Source of the DNA: CAZBSE01 sp964610385 | GTDB taxonomy: Bacteria; Actinomycetota; Humimicrobiia; Humimicrobiales; Humimicrobiaceae | Length of the DNA stretch: 64,000 bases | Direction: 5' to 3' | Assembly (NCBI GenBank): GCA_964610385.1 | Contig: CAZSXW010000001.1 | Location: 62,001-126,000 of the forward strand | In this document: positions 43,848-53,044 of the stretch, one piece after another | Layout of the letters: each line of letters starts with the position of its first letter | Numbering within the stretch: the first letter of the stretch is position 1 | Program-made: the position numbers and the translations under genes | Notes under the pieces: generated by a model | Seen by the model: the letters and a program-made list of their open reading frames with translations, nothing else | Database searches by the model: none | Told to the model about the DNA's origin: nothing

Positions 43848-44282
43848 ACTTACCTCCTTAAATAATATTATTTCTCTGAAAGCTTGATAATATTTCTTTT
43901 GGAGAGGCAGTATAGAGTAATAAACCCGCTCTTAATTAAAATATCATTAAACAAAAGAGAAACCCAAGTATATTCTTAACTAACTAGAATGTCAAATTAC
44001 ATATTTAAAATGTCCTCTGCTATAGAAAAGATTTTATCTGAAATAAAATATATATTCCTATTAAACCACTAGTAGAACTTAATATTGACATATTTCCTTT
44101 TTCCTCTATGATTACAAATATTATAAATATTCATTTCACCGCAATTTATTCCAATCACCATCCAATTTAAATACATTCCAACTGCTATCTCCAAGCAAAT
44201 ATCACTTATACACTTTTTATAAGTTTTACGAAATCCATTGTTTCATAAAATAATCAATAACCCTATCTCGAAAGAAGGAGAC
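43848..44282. other. 435-bp AT-rich divergent gap with promoter for the methyltransferase
   Basis: There is no convincing gene. Oriented rightward, TTGACA (44085-44090), 16 bases and TATGAT (44107-44112) form a good sigma-70 promoter about 170 bp before the methyltransferase ATG. Nearer the gene, ACTTATA (44204-44210) and TATAAGT (44218-44224) form an inverted repeat that might be an operator. The RRM gene reads the other way from the left edge. Confidence 0.5.
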
Positions 44283-45293
44283 ATGAAAACTAGAAATTCA
44301 AAAACATCAAACCAACTCATGAAATTTATTATGGAGAAATGGATAAGCAAGCCAATCTATGCAGTATCTAAACTGGGTATTGCGGATATTTTAAAAAATG
44401 GTCCAAAAACTATTGAGGATATAGCCAGTATGAGCAATACCCACTGTCCTACCTTATACAGGATAATGAGGGCACTGGCCAGTGTTGGAATCTTTACTGA
44501 AGTTGAATATAAAAAATTTGCCCTTGCTCCAATGGCTGAAATGTTACAAACAGGAAAGTCTGGTTCTGTATATTCTCTGATGTTTCATTCTGATTGGAAT
44601 GATAAAGCCTGGACGAAACTCATAGAGTGTATTAGAACTGGAAAAACTGCTTTTGATATAGCTCAAGGTATGCCTCTATTTAAATGGCTCGAAAAAAAAC
44701 CGAAGGCAGCAGAACTTCTTCATGAAGCCAACAATATTAAAACCCGAAACTCGCATGCAATAATAAATGATTTCTACAATTTCTCCAGTGTGGAAAAAAT
44801 TATAGACATAGGTGGAGGAAAAGGATCTTTACTGCTGGAAATTCTTAAGAAAAACCCTCATATTAACGGAATTATCGCTGAGCTTCCTTCAGTAATACCA
44901 GAAACGGATAAAGAAATTAAAAGAAACGGCCTTCAAAATAGATGTAGGACAAAGAGCTGTGATTTTTTTAAAAATATCCCTTCCGGCGGTGATGTATACA
45001 TACTGTCAAATATTCTGCATGACTGGCCTAATAAAAAATGTCAAATAATTTTAAAGAAATACTATGAAGCAATGACAGATGATTCCAAATTACTAATTAT
45101 CGAAATGATAGTTCCCGAAGGGAATAAGCCTTCTATTTCAAAATTGCTTGACCTTGAAATGCTTGTAATCACTGGAGGGGCTGAGCGAACCAAAAAAGAA
45201 TTTATTCAGCTATTTGATCTATCAGGCTTTAAAATCTCAAGGATGATTCCAATGAAAGGAGAAGTTTCTATTATCGAGTTGACTAAACTTTAA
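44283..45293 (+). CDS. SAM-dependent O-methyltransferase, family 2
   Basis: 336 residues from the ATG at 44283, preferred over the TTG at 44238 because GAAGGAG lies directly before it, though only two bases away. An N-terminal winged-helix dimerisation domain (KPIYAVSKLGIADIL, TLYRIMRALASVGIF) precedes the Rossmann methyltransferase with IDIGGGKGSLLLEIL and SNILHDWPNKK, whose histidine matches the catalytic base of the family. Homologues methylate small phenols, polyketides or, in some cases, other metabolites; the substrate is unknown. It stands alone between the RRM gene and a convergent aldo/keto reductase gene. Confidence 0.85.
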   Translation: MKTRNSKTSNQLMKFIMEKWISKPIYAVSKLGIADILKNGPKTIEDIASMSNTHCPTLYRIMRALASVGIFTEVEYKKFALAPMAEMLQTGKSGSVYSLMFHSDWNDKAWTKLIECIRTGKTAFDIAQGMPLFKWLEKKPKAAELLHEANNIKTRNSHAIINDFYNFSSVEKIIDIGGGKGSLLLEILKKNPHINGIIAELPSVIPETDKEIKRNGLQNRCRTKSCDFFKNIPSGGDVYILSNILHDWPNKKCQIILKKYYEAMTDDSKLLIIEMIVPEGNKPSISKLLDLEMLVITGGAERTKKEFIQLFDLSGFKISRMIPMKGEVSIIELTKL

Positions 45294-45353
45294 ATTCCCT
45301 AAAACCTTAAACTCTTACAGTGTTGTAATCTTTGCTTTTTTACGAAGTCAATT

Positions 45354-46328
45354 CTATAAATTCAGGGCCTCTATTGTATTATTGACTTTTTCTATATCGC
45401 TCTTCTCTATTAAACAATCCCCTGCTTTTGCATTCTCTTCTGCCTGTCTTTCATTTCTTGCACCACAGAGTGCTACTACACCATCCTGCGATACAAGGGC
45501 AGCAACAGATAATTGTGCTATGGATAGACCATACTTCTCTGCAATAGGTTTAAACTCATCTTCCAGAACGGAATTCACTTTCTTCCTGTTCTCTATGCTG
45601 AATCTGGTATCATCCTTTCTTAGATCATCGCCTCTAAACTCTCTATCAGGATCAATTTTTCCGGTAAGCAGTCCTTTAGCTAAAGAACTATATGCGAGCA
45701 TGGTTACCCTGTTATCTCTACACCAGGGAAGAATTTCCTGCTCGACTTCATTATCAATAAGATTATACTTTTCCTGATCGACATCCAGCTGCCCTGCATG
45801 GTTATACTGCTTTAGTTGGCCAAGAGTGGCATTGCTGGCTCCTATGGATCTTATCTTTCCTTCCTTTTTTAAATCCATTAAAGTTTCCATTGTGTCTTCA
45901 ATAGGTGTAGTCTTATCCTGCCAGTGTGTCTGATAAAGATCTACATAATCAATCCCAAGCCTGGAAAGACTCTGCTCAATTTCATATCTTATCGATTTCG
46001 GTCCCAGGAATCTATATACCTTCTCTCCCGATTCGTAAATAAAAAATAATTCACCCTTATCAAACTTCCATACCAGGCCACACTTAGTGGCAATAATAAC
46101 CTTATCCCTTTTACCTTTGATGGCTTTGCCGACGATTTTTTCTGAAAGTCCCTTTCCGTAAGCTGGTGCGGTGTCAATAAGGCTTATTCCCATATCTATT
46201 GCAGTATTGATGGCTCTGATTGATTCAGATTCATTGGTACCTCCCCACATCCATCCGCCTATAGCCCATGTCCCAAGGCCAACAACTGAAACCTTTATAT
46301 CTGTTTTTCCAAGCTTCACATAACGCAT
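45354..46328 (-). CDS. aldo/keto reductase, second
   Basis: 324 residues. It shows KLGKTDIKVSVVGLGTWAIGG, the catalytic tyrosine/aspartate region SLIDTAPAYGKG, IATKCG and the YQTHW histidine of the AKR family. It is not a close duplicate of the protein at 31002-31985. The substrate is unknown. It converges with the methyltransferase gene and is followed leftward by no related gene. Confidence 0.9.
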   Translation of the reverse strand: MRYVKLGKTDIKVSVVGLGTWAIGGWMWGGTNESESIRAINTAIDMGISLIDTAPAYGKGLSEKIVGKAIKGKRDKVIIATKCGLVWKFDKGELFFIYESGEKVYRFLGPKSIRYEIEQSLSRLGIDYVDLYQTHWQDKTTPIEDTMETLMDLKKEGKIRSIGASNATLGQLKQYNHAGQLDVDQEKYNLIDNEVEQEILPWCRDNRVTMLAYSSLAKGLLTGKIDPDREFRGDDLRKDDTRFSIENRKKVNSVLEDEFKPIAEKYGLSIAQLSVAALVSQDGVVALCGARNERQAEENAKAGDCLIEKSDIEKVNNTIEALNL

Positions 46329-46437
46329 TTTTTATTTCCCATCTTTTTCCGTTTTTTTTAACTTATATCCATTTTATAATGAATATTAAGATTCTTCTAA
46401 CACCAATCTAAAAATATGGAAAGAAAAGCCAATACCT

Positions 46438-46596
46438 TCACTTACGCGATTTAATTTTTCTTTTCTCTTCACACATATCGGAATAAGGGCAAAAATCACA
46501 TGCGTTTTTTGCTTTAAACTGCTTTACAATAAACCATATAGTTACCGCAAGTGCAGCAATTCCTATCAAGACAATTAATATTATTTCTAACAACAT
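46438..46596 (-). CDS. FeoB-associated Cys-rich membrane protein
   Basis: 52 residues. One N-terminal membrane segment (about 3-24) is followed by a short cytosolic tail with ACDFCPYSDMC (C33, C36, C42) and a basic end. This is the pattern of the small proteins that travel with feoB. GAGGTGA stands before the ATG at 46596. It lies 53 bp after feoB and reads the same way. The role in iron uptake is inferred from this linkage. Confidence 0.8.
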   Translation of the reverse strand: MLLEIILIVLIGIAALAVTIWFIVKQFKAKNACDFCPYSDMCEEKRKIKSRK

Positions 46597-46649
46597 ACAA
46601 TCACCTCATAAAAATCAACGTACAGTCTGACATATCCGCTTTTCAGCAA

Positions 46650-48791
46650 TTAAATAAATAATTTTCCTATCTGATATACCAGAAGTGATATCACCCAGGC
46701 CAGCAGCAGTGTGTACCCTGCCTGAAAAAGCATCTCTTTCGTACCGGCTTCTTTCCTGAAAATCACCATGGCAGTAAGGCAGGGGAAATAAAGCAGGGTA
46801 AAAAGCATAAAATTATACCCGACCAGAGGATGATAGTTCTTACTGAGCGCCGTTTTTAAGGTATCAGACTGTCCCTCTCCTTCCTCGATGCTGTAAAGAG
46901 TACCCATCGTGGATATTATTACTTCTTTTGCCGCAATTCCAGAGATAGTGGCAACCGTCATCTTCCAATCAAAACCAAGCAGCCTGAATACCGGTTCCAG
47001 AAAATTTCCTATCCTCCCCGCTGCCGAATAGCCAAGCCGCTCACCTGCCATTTTGCCTTCTATCTCCGTAACCTTTTCGTCCATTTCCTCCTGGCTTACC
47101 ACGCCGGACTGATAGGACTGCTCGATTTCGCTGATTTGAGCTTCGTAATCCGTAGAGTAGTTATTTCCTATAAGAGGAAATGTAAATAATATCCACATCA
47201 GTATTGATATGGCAAGTATGACTGTACCTGCCTTCTTTAAATATATCCAGGTCCTTTCCCAGGTATGGATCAATATTCCTTTAAGGGTGGGAACACGGTA
47301 AGGAGGAAGTTCCATTACGAAAGGATCTGACATACCCTTGAATCTTGTAGCCCTAAGCACCCTTGCCATTATGATAGCCATCAACACTCCTATTATGTAA
47401 ATCGAAAATATGACGTTTCCAGCTATTTGGGGAAAAAATGCCCCGGCAAAAAGTATATAGACCGGAAGACGCGCTCCGCAGCTCATAAAGGTATTTATAT
47501 GCATGGTCACCAGACGGTCCCTTTTATTCTCGAGTATTCTTGAACCCATATAAGCCGGTACGGTACATCCGAATCCAATAATAAGCGGGATGAAAGATTT
47601 TCCATGAAGACCGATCTTATGCATTATCCTGTCCATTACAAAAGCAGCTCTAGCCATGTATCCTGAATCCTCAAGGATGGCTATTGAAAAAAACAAAAGC
47701 ATTATATTAGGTGTAAATATGATTACCCCGCCTACTCCACCTATTATTCCGTCGACCAAAAGAGAGGTTATAAGCCCCTCCGGCATAATACTGGTTATCA
47801 GAGCTCCTAATTTTTCAAAACCCAGTTCTATCCAGCTCATAGGGTACTTGCCAAGCGTGAATACAAACTGGAACATGAGCCACATTATCAGAGCAAATAT
47901 TGGCAACCCAAGTATTCTATTGGTAAATATTCTGTCAACCTTTCCGCTCACATCCATTCTTACCTTATTGACTTCCCTATAAGATTCAAGCAATGCGCCG
48001 CTTATGAATCCGTATCGTGCCTCTGCGATTATGACCTCTGGAGTATTCCTAAGTATGCTGGTTATGTGTTTTATCGAATTTGCTATTTCTTCTTCAAGCT
48101 TGGAGTACTTTGGGCCTGCTGCCTTTTTTACAGTATCAATAACCTCATTATCCTGTTCCAGAAGTTTCACTATAGCCCACCTGTTATCAAACTTGAATTC
48201 AGGGATTTTTTCTCTCTTCAGAACTGATTTTATTCTTACGATCTCATTTTCAATTTCTTCTCCATAACTTATCTCAATTCTTTTTCTCTTCTTTCTGTTC
48301 AATACATCTATTACTGCTTCAAGTACTTCTTTATTACCCATTCCGCTTCTGCCCACAGTCTCTACAATAGGTGCACCAAAAAGTTCGGATAGTAATTCTA
48401 TATCTATTTTTCTTCCACTTTTTCTGGCAATATCAGCCATGTTAAAAACAAGGACCAGGGGCGCTTTGAGTTCAATAAGCTGGACTGCAAGATAAAGATT
48501 TCGCTCTAAATTGGAGGAATCTATAATATCGACTACCACATCGGGCTTTTGATCAATAACGAAATTTCTTGCGATAATCTGTTCTGTTGAATATGCCGTA
48601 AGGCTGTAAGTTCCTGGGAGATCGACGACATTTATCTTGTATTCTTTATAGTTGATGATCCCGCTCTTTTTTTCAACAGTGACTCCGGGATAATTACCAA
48701 CATGTTGTCTTAAGCCGGTTAGATTATTAAAGATGGTGGTTTTGCCTGAATTTGGATTTCCTGAGAGAGCTATGGATATTTCTTTTCTCAT
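46650..48791 (-). CDS. feoB: ferrous iron transporter FeoB
   Basis: 713 residues. The N-terminal G-protein has G1 GNPNSGKTT (11-19), G3 DLPGTYSL and G4 NMAD, followed by a GDI-type helical region (about 170-270) and a polytopic membrane part with two FeoB gates (GCTVPAYMGSRIL, GFGC). It imports Fe2+ under anaerobic or acidic conditions. The gene overlaps feoA by four bases. The operon carries an iron-regulator operator upstream of feoA. Confidence 0.95.
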   Translation of the reverse strand: MRKEISIALSGNPNSGKTTIFNNLTGLRQHVGNYPGVTVEKKSGIINYKEYKINVVDLPGTYSLTAYSTEQIIARNFVIDQKPDVVVDIIDSSNLERNLYLAVQLIELKAPLVLVFNMADIARKSGRKIDIELLSELFGAPIVETVGRSGMGNKEVLEAVIDVLNRKKRKRIEISYGEEIENEIVRIKSVLKREKIPEFKFDNRWAIVKLLEQDNEVIDTVKKAAGPKYSKLEEEIANSIKHITSILRNTPEVIIAEARYGFISGALLESYREVNKVRMDVSGKVDRIFTNRILGLPIFALIMWLMFQFVFTLGKYPMSWIELGFEKLGALITSIMPEGLITSLLVDGIIGGVGGVIIFTPNIMLLFFSIAILEDSGYMARAAFVMDRIMHKIGLHGKSFIPLIIGFGCTVPAYMGSRILENKRDRLVTMHINTFMSCGARLPVYILFAGAFFPQIAGNVIFSIYIIGVLMAIIMARVLRATRFKGMSDPFVMELPPYRVPTLKGILIHTWERTWIYLKKAGTVILAISILMWILFTFPLIGNNYSTDYEAQISEIEQSYQSGVVSQEEMDEKVTEIEGKMAGERLGYSAAGRIGNFLEPVFRLLGFDWKMTVATISGIAAKEVIISTMGTLYSIEEGEGQSDTLKTALSKNYHPLVGYNFMLFTLLYFPCLTAMVIFRKEAGTKEMLFQAGYTLLLAWVISLLVYQIGKLFI

Positions 48792-49084
48792 CCTTTGATT
48801 TCCCTTATAAGAATTTTCTCGGCCATTCCTCTTCCAATTGCAAATTTAGTTCCTTTGACCACTACGCACAAAGACCCGCCTCTTGATACGTCAGAGACAG
48901 TAAAAACTTCATAAGGTATAAATCCCATAGCACAAAGATGTGAGTTTAACCTGCAGCCTCCATTTATTCTTACTATCATGTATTTTTTTCCGGGAACAGC
49001 ATCATTAAGTGATAAAATCCCATCACCAGACTGCGGTGCCTGCCAGTAATTTTTTCTTCTATGTCTAAAACCCCATCTTCTCAT
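48788..49084 (-). CDS. feoA: FeoA-domain protein
   Basis: 98 residues. The SH3-like FeoA core (about 25-95) includes PGKKYMIVRINGG, HLCAMGFIPYEVFTVS and GTKFAIGRGMAEKILI. An N-terminal basic extension of about 20 residues is present. FeoA aids FeoB-dependent Fe2+ transport. It is preceded by a promoter with an overlapping DtxR-type box. Confidence 0.9.
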   Translation of the reverse strand: MRRWGFRHRRKNYWQAPQSGDGILSLNDAVPGKKYMIVRINGGCRLNSHLCAMGFIPYEVFTVSDVSRGGSLCVVVKGTKFAIGRGMAEKILIREIKG

Positions 49085-49108
49085 TTTATAAGCTCTCTTT
49101 ATAAAATA

Positions 49109-49150
49109 TTAGGCATGTCTAACTTTAATAGATTTATTTACTATTGTCAA
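49109..49150 (-). promoter_or_regulatory. feoA promoter with overlapping DtxR-type operator
   Basis: TTGACA (49150-49145), 17 bases, TAAAGT (49127-49122). The operator TTAGACATGCCTAA (49122-49109, minus strand) is an imperfect palindrome that begins at the last base of the -10. Its TTAG/CTAA ends match DtxR/IdeR-type boxes. The arrangement would block polymerase when the regulator binds iron. Confidence 0.75.
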
Positions 49151-49195
49151 GAACTTTTTAAAAAGGATAAAAAATAGAAAGAAAACCCAGATTAT

Positions 49196-49669
49196 TTATT
49201 CCCTGTCATCATCATTGACATAGCTTGCAGGATGTCTTCCGTATTTGGCAAAATAGTTATAGTTTTTTAACCATCTGGGATAACCTTCGGGGCAAGTATC
49301 TATAAAATTTATAAATTTTATCATCCTGTCTAATGTTTCCTCGCTTATATAATGCTCAATATTACAGGCATCCAGCTTGGAAACTTCATCACTTACACCA
49401 AGAACGTCACTAAAAAATTTATAGATTTTATTGTGCTTCTCATAGACTTCTCTTGCCATCTGACAGCCCTTATCTGTAAGTTCCAGATATCCATATTTTT
49501 CATGTTCTACAAGACCTCTGGCAATCAATTTCCTAACGGCATCAACTACAGAGGGCGTTTTTACATTTAAATATTCTGCAATTTCCTTTACTCTGATTAC
49601 TTTATTAGTAAGATTGATCACATACATTGCTTCAATGTAATCTTCCATACTATGTGATAACTTCTTCAT
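49196..49669 (-). CDS. DtxR/MntR-family metal-dependent transcriptional regulator
   Basis: 157 residues. The N-terminal winged helix (AEYLNVKTPSVVDAVRKLIARGLVEH) is followed by a dimerisation/metal-binding domain with EHYISEETLDRM. No C-terminal SH3 domain, so it is the short MntR/IdeR-like type. It lies 111 bp upstream of feoA, in the same direction. Its own start region carries a perfect operator, so it probably represses itself and feoAB when metal is present. Iron as effector is inferred from feo. Confidence 0.92.
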   Translation of the reverse strand: MKKLSHSMEDYIEAMYVINLTNKVIRVKEIAEYLNVKTPSVVDAVRKLIARGLVEHEKYGYLELTDKGCQMAREVYEKHNKIYKFFSDVLGVSDEVSKLDACNIEHYISEETLDRMIKFINFIDTCPEGYPRWLKNYNYFAKYGRHPASYVNDDDRE

Positions 49670-49700
49670 AACATTTCTACTTTATATTTAACCTAAAAAT

Positions 49701-49743
49701 GTTAGATTAATCTAACTATAGACCCAAACATGACCTTTGTCAA
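49701..49743 (-). promoter_or_regulatory. promoter of the DtxR-type gene with perfect palindromic operator
   Basis: TTGACA (49743-49738), 17 bases, TATAGT (49720-49715). The operator GTTAGATTAATCTAAC (49701-49716) is a perfect 16-bp palindrome overlapping the last two bases of the -10. It has the same layout as the feoA site, which supports autoregulation. Confidence 0.78.
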
Positions 49744-49778
49744 ATTTATAAAAGCAAGCCGGTTTATTTATATATTAA

Positions 49779-50795
49779 CTATACAACTACTTTGTTTCTA
49801 CCTCCTGCTTTTGCTCTATATAATGCATCATCGGCATATTTTATTAAATTATTGATTTTTGTAGCATCAAAAGGAAAATTTGCGACCCCTATGCTTATGG
49901 TGAGATTACTATTCGGTTTGATCTTTTCCTCCCCTTCAAATTTTCCATTACTTACCACTTCCCGCAGTCTCTCGGCAAAGACTCTGGCATTTTCCTTATT
50001 GGTCTCACGGCATATCACAGAAAATTCTTCCCCTCCATAACGGTATATCCTATCAGTCGTTCTCTTATTCTCAATAAATACTTTACCTATTTTTCTTAAG
50101 ATCATATCCCCCATCTGATGACCGTGAAAATCATTATATTTTTTAAAATAGTCTATATCTATCATAAGAAGCGACAGACTCTTTACATATCTTATAGCTT
50201 CATTTACTGTATCCCTTAAATCTATATCGAACTTTCTCCTGTTAAAGACACCGGTAAGTTCGTCTACTACAGTCAATCTTTTTATCTCTTCATAGTTTAA
50301 TGCTCTCTCTATGGCAATTGATATTTCATGAGCAAGTATGTTTAAGAAGTATTCATGCTTGCTCGAAAAAGCATTAGTCTTTCTGGAATCAATATAAATG
50401 ATCCCCTTTACTTCATCTCTTACTATAATAGGGATGCATATCATTGAAGTAGTCTGTTCTCCCTTGGGGATGCTGTATTTAAAATATGAATTTTCAATGT
50501 TACCGATAAAAAGTTTATTTTTTGTGGATAGGATATATTTTATCAGAGGCATTTCCTTGGTGAATTCTACCTCTTTGATACTTTTACCAAAACCTATTTC
50601 GCTCTGGAGTTTTACTCCTTTTTCATCTATTAAAATTATGGCACAGCCGTTGCAGTTTATTACCTTAAAAACCTTTTCAACAATCAGGTCACAGACTTTT
50701 TCGAGTTCAAGTTCGGATCCTATGGAACTTGCTATGCCGAAGATTGCTTTTAGTATCTTTAAATCGATGCTTTCTTTATCGCTCATTACTGTCAT
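49779..50795 (-). CDS. GAF-GGDEF diguanylate cyclase
   Basis: 338 residues. A GAF domain (about 15-160) that probably senses a small ligand is joined to a GGDEF domain (about 170-338). The active site reads GGEEF (RYGGEEFSV), and RxxD (RTTD) five residues before it is the inhibitory I-site, so the enzyme is probably product-inhibited. No signal peptide or membrane segment is seen. It diverges from the pseudopilin gene; a link to pilus control is only possible. Confidence 0.92.
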   Translation of the reverse strand: MTVMSDKESIDLKILKAIFGIASSIGSELELEKVCDLIVEKVFKVINCNGCAIILIDEKGVKLQSEIGFGKSIKEVEFTKEMPLIKYILSTKNKLFIGNIENSYFKYSIPKGEQTTSMICIPIIVRDEVKGIIYIDSRKTNAFSSKHEYFLNILAHEISIAIERALNYEEIKRLTVVDELTGVFNRRKFDIDLRDTVNEAIRYVKSLSLLMIDIDYFKKYNDFHGHQMGDMILRKIGKVFIENKRTTDRIYRYGGEEFSVICRETNKENARVFAERLREVVSNGKFEGEEKIKPNSNLTISIGVANFPFDATKINNLIKYADDALYRAKAGGRNKVVV

Positions 50796-50981
50796 AAATA
50801 GAAACTTCTTTATTAAATTTTTAATTGATTTTTACTCATTTAATAATATTATATACCAAAGGATACAAAACCGACACAGAGTATACAACGCGTAGAATAT
50901 GCCGGTCAAGACAAAAAAATGCTTAAATTCTCTGTTTTCGGGTATAATTAAATATATAAACAAAAAAATGATTAAATTATA

Positions 50982-51413
50982 ATGGACGTCTATCTTTTCA
51001 GAAGGTTCAAAAAAGAGAAGGGGTTTACTTTAGTTGAACTTCTTATAATCGTAATTGTTGTAGCAATCCTTATTGGTATCTCTGTCCAGAGTTTCATATT
51101 ACTACAAAATAGAGCCAGGGAAACAACTACCGAAGTTGAAATGAGCAATATTACAAAAGCACTCCAAATATACGTCACACTCTCAAGCAATTATCCTGAG
51201 GAAAGCGATTTTCCCGATGCACTGGAAGCCGCAGGGATTATGAAAAATGTACCCGAATTTGATATCTGGGAGAATCCCTATCATTATTCTTCTATTGCCG
51301 GTGTCACTTATACTCTAGAAAGCTACGGGATAAACCAGGTTGATGGTGGAGGAGACGATATTGTATATATGAACGGAATACTGATAGAAGACGGAGCCTA
51401 TCCCAATGACTAA
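50982..51413 (+). CDS. type II/IV pseudopilin-like protein
   Basis: 143 residues. A short positively charged leader (RRFKKEKG) ends at a prepilin peptidase site G|FTLVELL, followed by a long hydrophobic helix (LIIVIVVAILIGIS). The C-terminal part resembles GspG/PilE heads (NITKALQIYVTLSSNYPEES, NPYHYSS). TATAAT at 50943-50948 is the -10 candidate; there is no clear Shine-Dalgarno. No other pilus or secretion gene is in the window, so it is an orphan. Confidence 0.85.
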   Translation: MDVYLFRRFKKEKGFTLVELLIIVIVVAILIGISVQSFILLQNRARETTTEVEMSNITKALQIYVTLSSNYPEESDFPDALEAAGIMKNVPEFDIWENPYHYSSIAGVTYTLESYGINQVDGGGDDIVYMNGILIEDGAYPND

Positions 51414-51434
51414 GGTTCAATTTACTCCTGATTT

Positions 51435-52526
51435 TCAGGCTTGAGTTCTTTTAATCTTTCCTGCAATTGCATCAGCAAACTCATCTGTACCTACAGCCGT
51501 AGGATCATCCCTGTCGGGCTTCAGATCATAGGTCACATATTTTCCTTCTCTTATATTTTCCGCAATTGCATTTTCTAGAAGGTCAGCGTGCTCTTTCTCT
51601 CCTATGTATTTAAGCATCAATACTGCTGAAAGCATCATTGCAGTGGGATTTACCTTGTTCTGCCCTTTATATTTTGGAGCGCTGCCGTGTGTCGGCTCGA
51701 ACAATGCGATATCTTTGCCTATGTTTCCACCGGGAGCGACACCCAGGCCTCCAACCAATCCAGCAGCAAGGTCAGAAATTATATCTCCATATAGATTTGG
51801 CAGGACTATGACATCATAAAGCTCCGGTTTCTGTACCAGCTGCATGCACATATTGTCTATGATTCTATCTTCTGATTCTATATCATTATATTCTGACGCA
51901 ATCTTTTTAAAAATTTCAAGAAACAAGCCGTCGGAATATTTCATTATATTTGCCTTGTGAACTCCAGTTACCTTTTTACGGTTATTTTTACGGGCATATT
52001 CGAATGCAAATCTGATTATATCTTCCGAAGCGGTAATAGAAATCGGCTTTATGCTTATGCCGCTGTCGCTTCTTATCCCCTGGCCCTTCTTTTCTTTCAC
52101 AAAATCAATAAGCTCTTTTGTTTCAGCTTTTCCTTTCTCAAACTCTATTCCTGAATAGAGGTCTTCTGTATTTTCCCTGATTATTACAAGGTCTATATCA
52201 TCGTATCTACTCTTGACGCCCAGGTAACTTTTACACGGTCTTACACATGCATATAGATTGAATAATTTTCTCATAGCCACGTTAACACTTCTAAAACCTA
52301 CTCCCACAGGAGTGGTTATAGGTCCTTTTATCCCTACCCTGTTTTTCTTAAGGGAGCTTATGACACTTTCGGGGAGGACCGTACCCTCTTTTTCATAGAT
52401 TTCCGCTCCGGCATTGACAACATCCCACTTTATATCAACTCCGGTCGCCTCAACCACTTTAACCATTGCCCTGGTTATTTCCGGCCCTATGCCATCTCCA
52501 GGTATCAGCGTTATGCTATGTTTCAT
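51435..52526 (-). CDS. icd: isocitrate dehydrogenase-type 2-oxoacid dehydrogenase (icd/leuB family)
   Basis: 363 residues. It oxidises and decarboxylates a 2-hydroxyacid after hydratase action. The substrate loop RSVNVAMRK keeps the Ser and Asn that isocitrate dehydrogenases use, rather than the loop of isopropylmalate dehydrogenase. APKYKGQNKVNP keeps the Lys-Tyr pair that in E. coli Icd binds the NADP 2'-phosphate, so NADP is likely. Homoisocitrate cannot be excluded. It overlaps leuD-like by four bases and ends the five-gene operon. Confidence 0.82.
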   Translation of the reverse strand: MKHSITLIPGDGIGPEITRAMVKVVEATGVDIKWDVVNAGAEIYEKEGTVLPESVISSLKKNRVGIKGPITTPVGVGFRSVNVAMRKLFNLYACVRPCKSYLGVKSRYDDIDLVIIRENTEDLYSGIEFEKGKAETKELIDFVKEKKGQGIRSDSGISIKPISITASEDIIRFAFEYARKNNRKKVTGVHKANIMKYSDGLFLEIFKKIASEYNDIESEDRIIDNMCMQLVQKPELYDVIVLPNLYGDIISDLAAGLVGGLGVAPGGNIGKDIALFEPTHGSAPKYKGQNKVNPTAMMLSAVLMLKYIGEKEHADLLENAIAENIREGKYVTYDLKPDRDDPTAVGTDEFADAIAGKIKRTQA

Positions 52527-53044
52527 AGATTAAACCCTTTATTTTTAGCAATATGTTTGATAAGCCCCCCATCACTTAAGATCTTTATCATTACTTCAGG
52601 CAGAGGATTGAATTCTAACTTCAGATTACCTGTCTTGTTATTGATTATCCCTTTCTTTAAATCTATCTCCAATATATCCCCATTTTCGATCTTATCAGTA
52701 TTACATATCAGAACCGGTAATCCTATGTTAATACTGTTCCTGAAAAATATACGGGCAAAGGACTTGGCAAGCACCGCTCCCACACCAGCTTCTTTTATTA
52801 CTGTAGGAGCATGTTCCCTGCTCGAGCCGAGACCGAAATTTCTTCCTCCCACCACGAAATCACCGGGCTTCACTTTTTTTATAAAATCAGGATCGGCGTC
52901 TTCAAGGGTATGCTTTGCAAGTTCAGTTATATCGGACCTCAAATGAAAATATCTTCCTGGAATGATCAAATCGGTTGAAATATCATCGCCAAATTTAAAA
53001 CTTTTTCCCACAAGGATATTGGATTTCTTACCTTTTGCCGCCAT
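52523..53044 (-). CDS. aconitase/homoaconitase-type small subunit (LeuD family)
   Basis: 173 residues from the ATG at 53044, which shares one base with the large-subunit stop (TAATG); a longer reading from 53095 would overlap that gene by 17 codons. It holds the swivelling LeuD domain: KFGDDISTDLIIPGRYFHLRSD, GRNFGLGSSREHAP and FFRNSINIGLP. The substrate loop is YFHLRS, one residue longer than the YLRT of homoaconitases and unlike the YLVY-type of isopropylmalate isomerases, and it keeps an arginine. The start was chosen by translational coupling. Confidence 0.85.
   Translation of the reverse strand: MAAKGKKSNILVGKSFKFGDDISTDLIIPGRYFHLRSDITELAKHTLEDADPDFIKKVKPGDFVVGGRNFGLGSSREHAPTVIKEAGVGAVLAKSFARIFFRNSINIGLPVLICNTDKIENGDILEIDLKKGIINNKTGNLKLEFNPLPEVMIKILSDGGLIKHIAKNKGFNL

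Noticed and set aside
43848..44282. A small RNA or gene in the long gap before the methyltransferase
   Set aside because: Only a promoter and a short inverted repeat can be supported; no conserved RNA fold was recognised.
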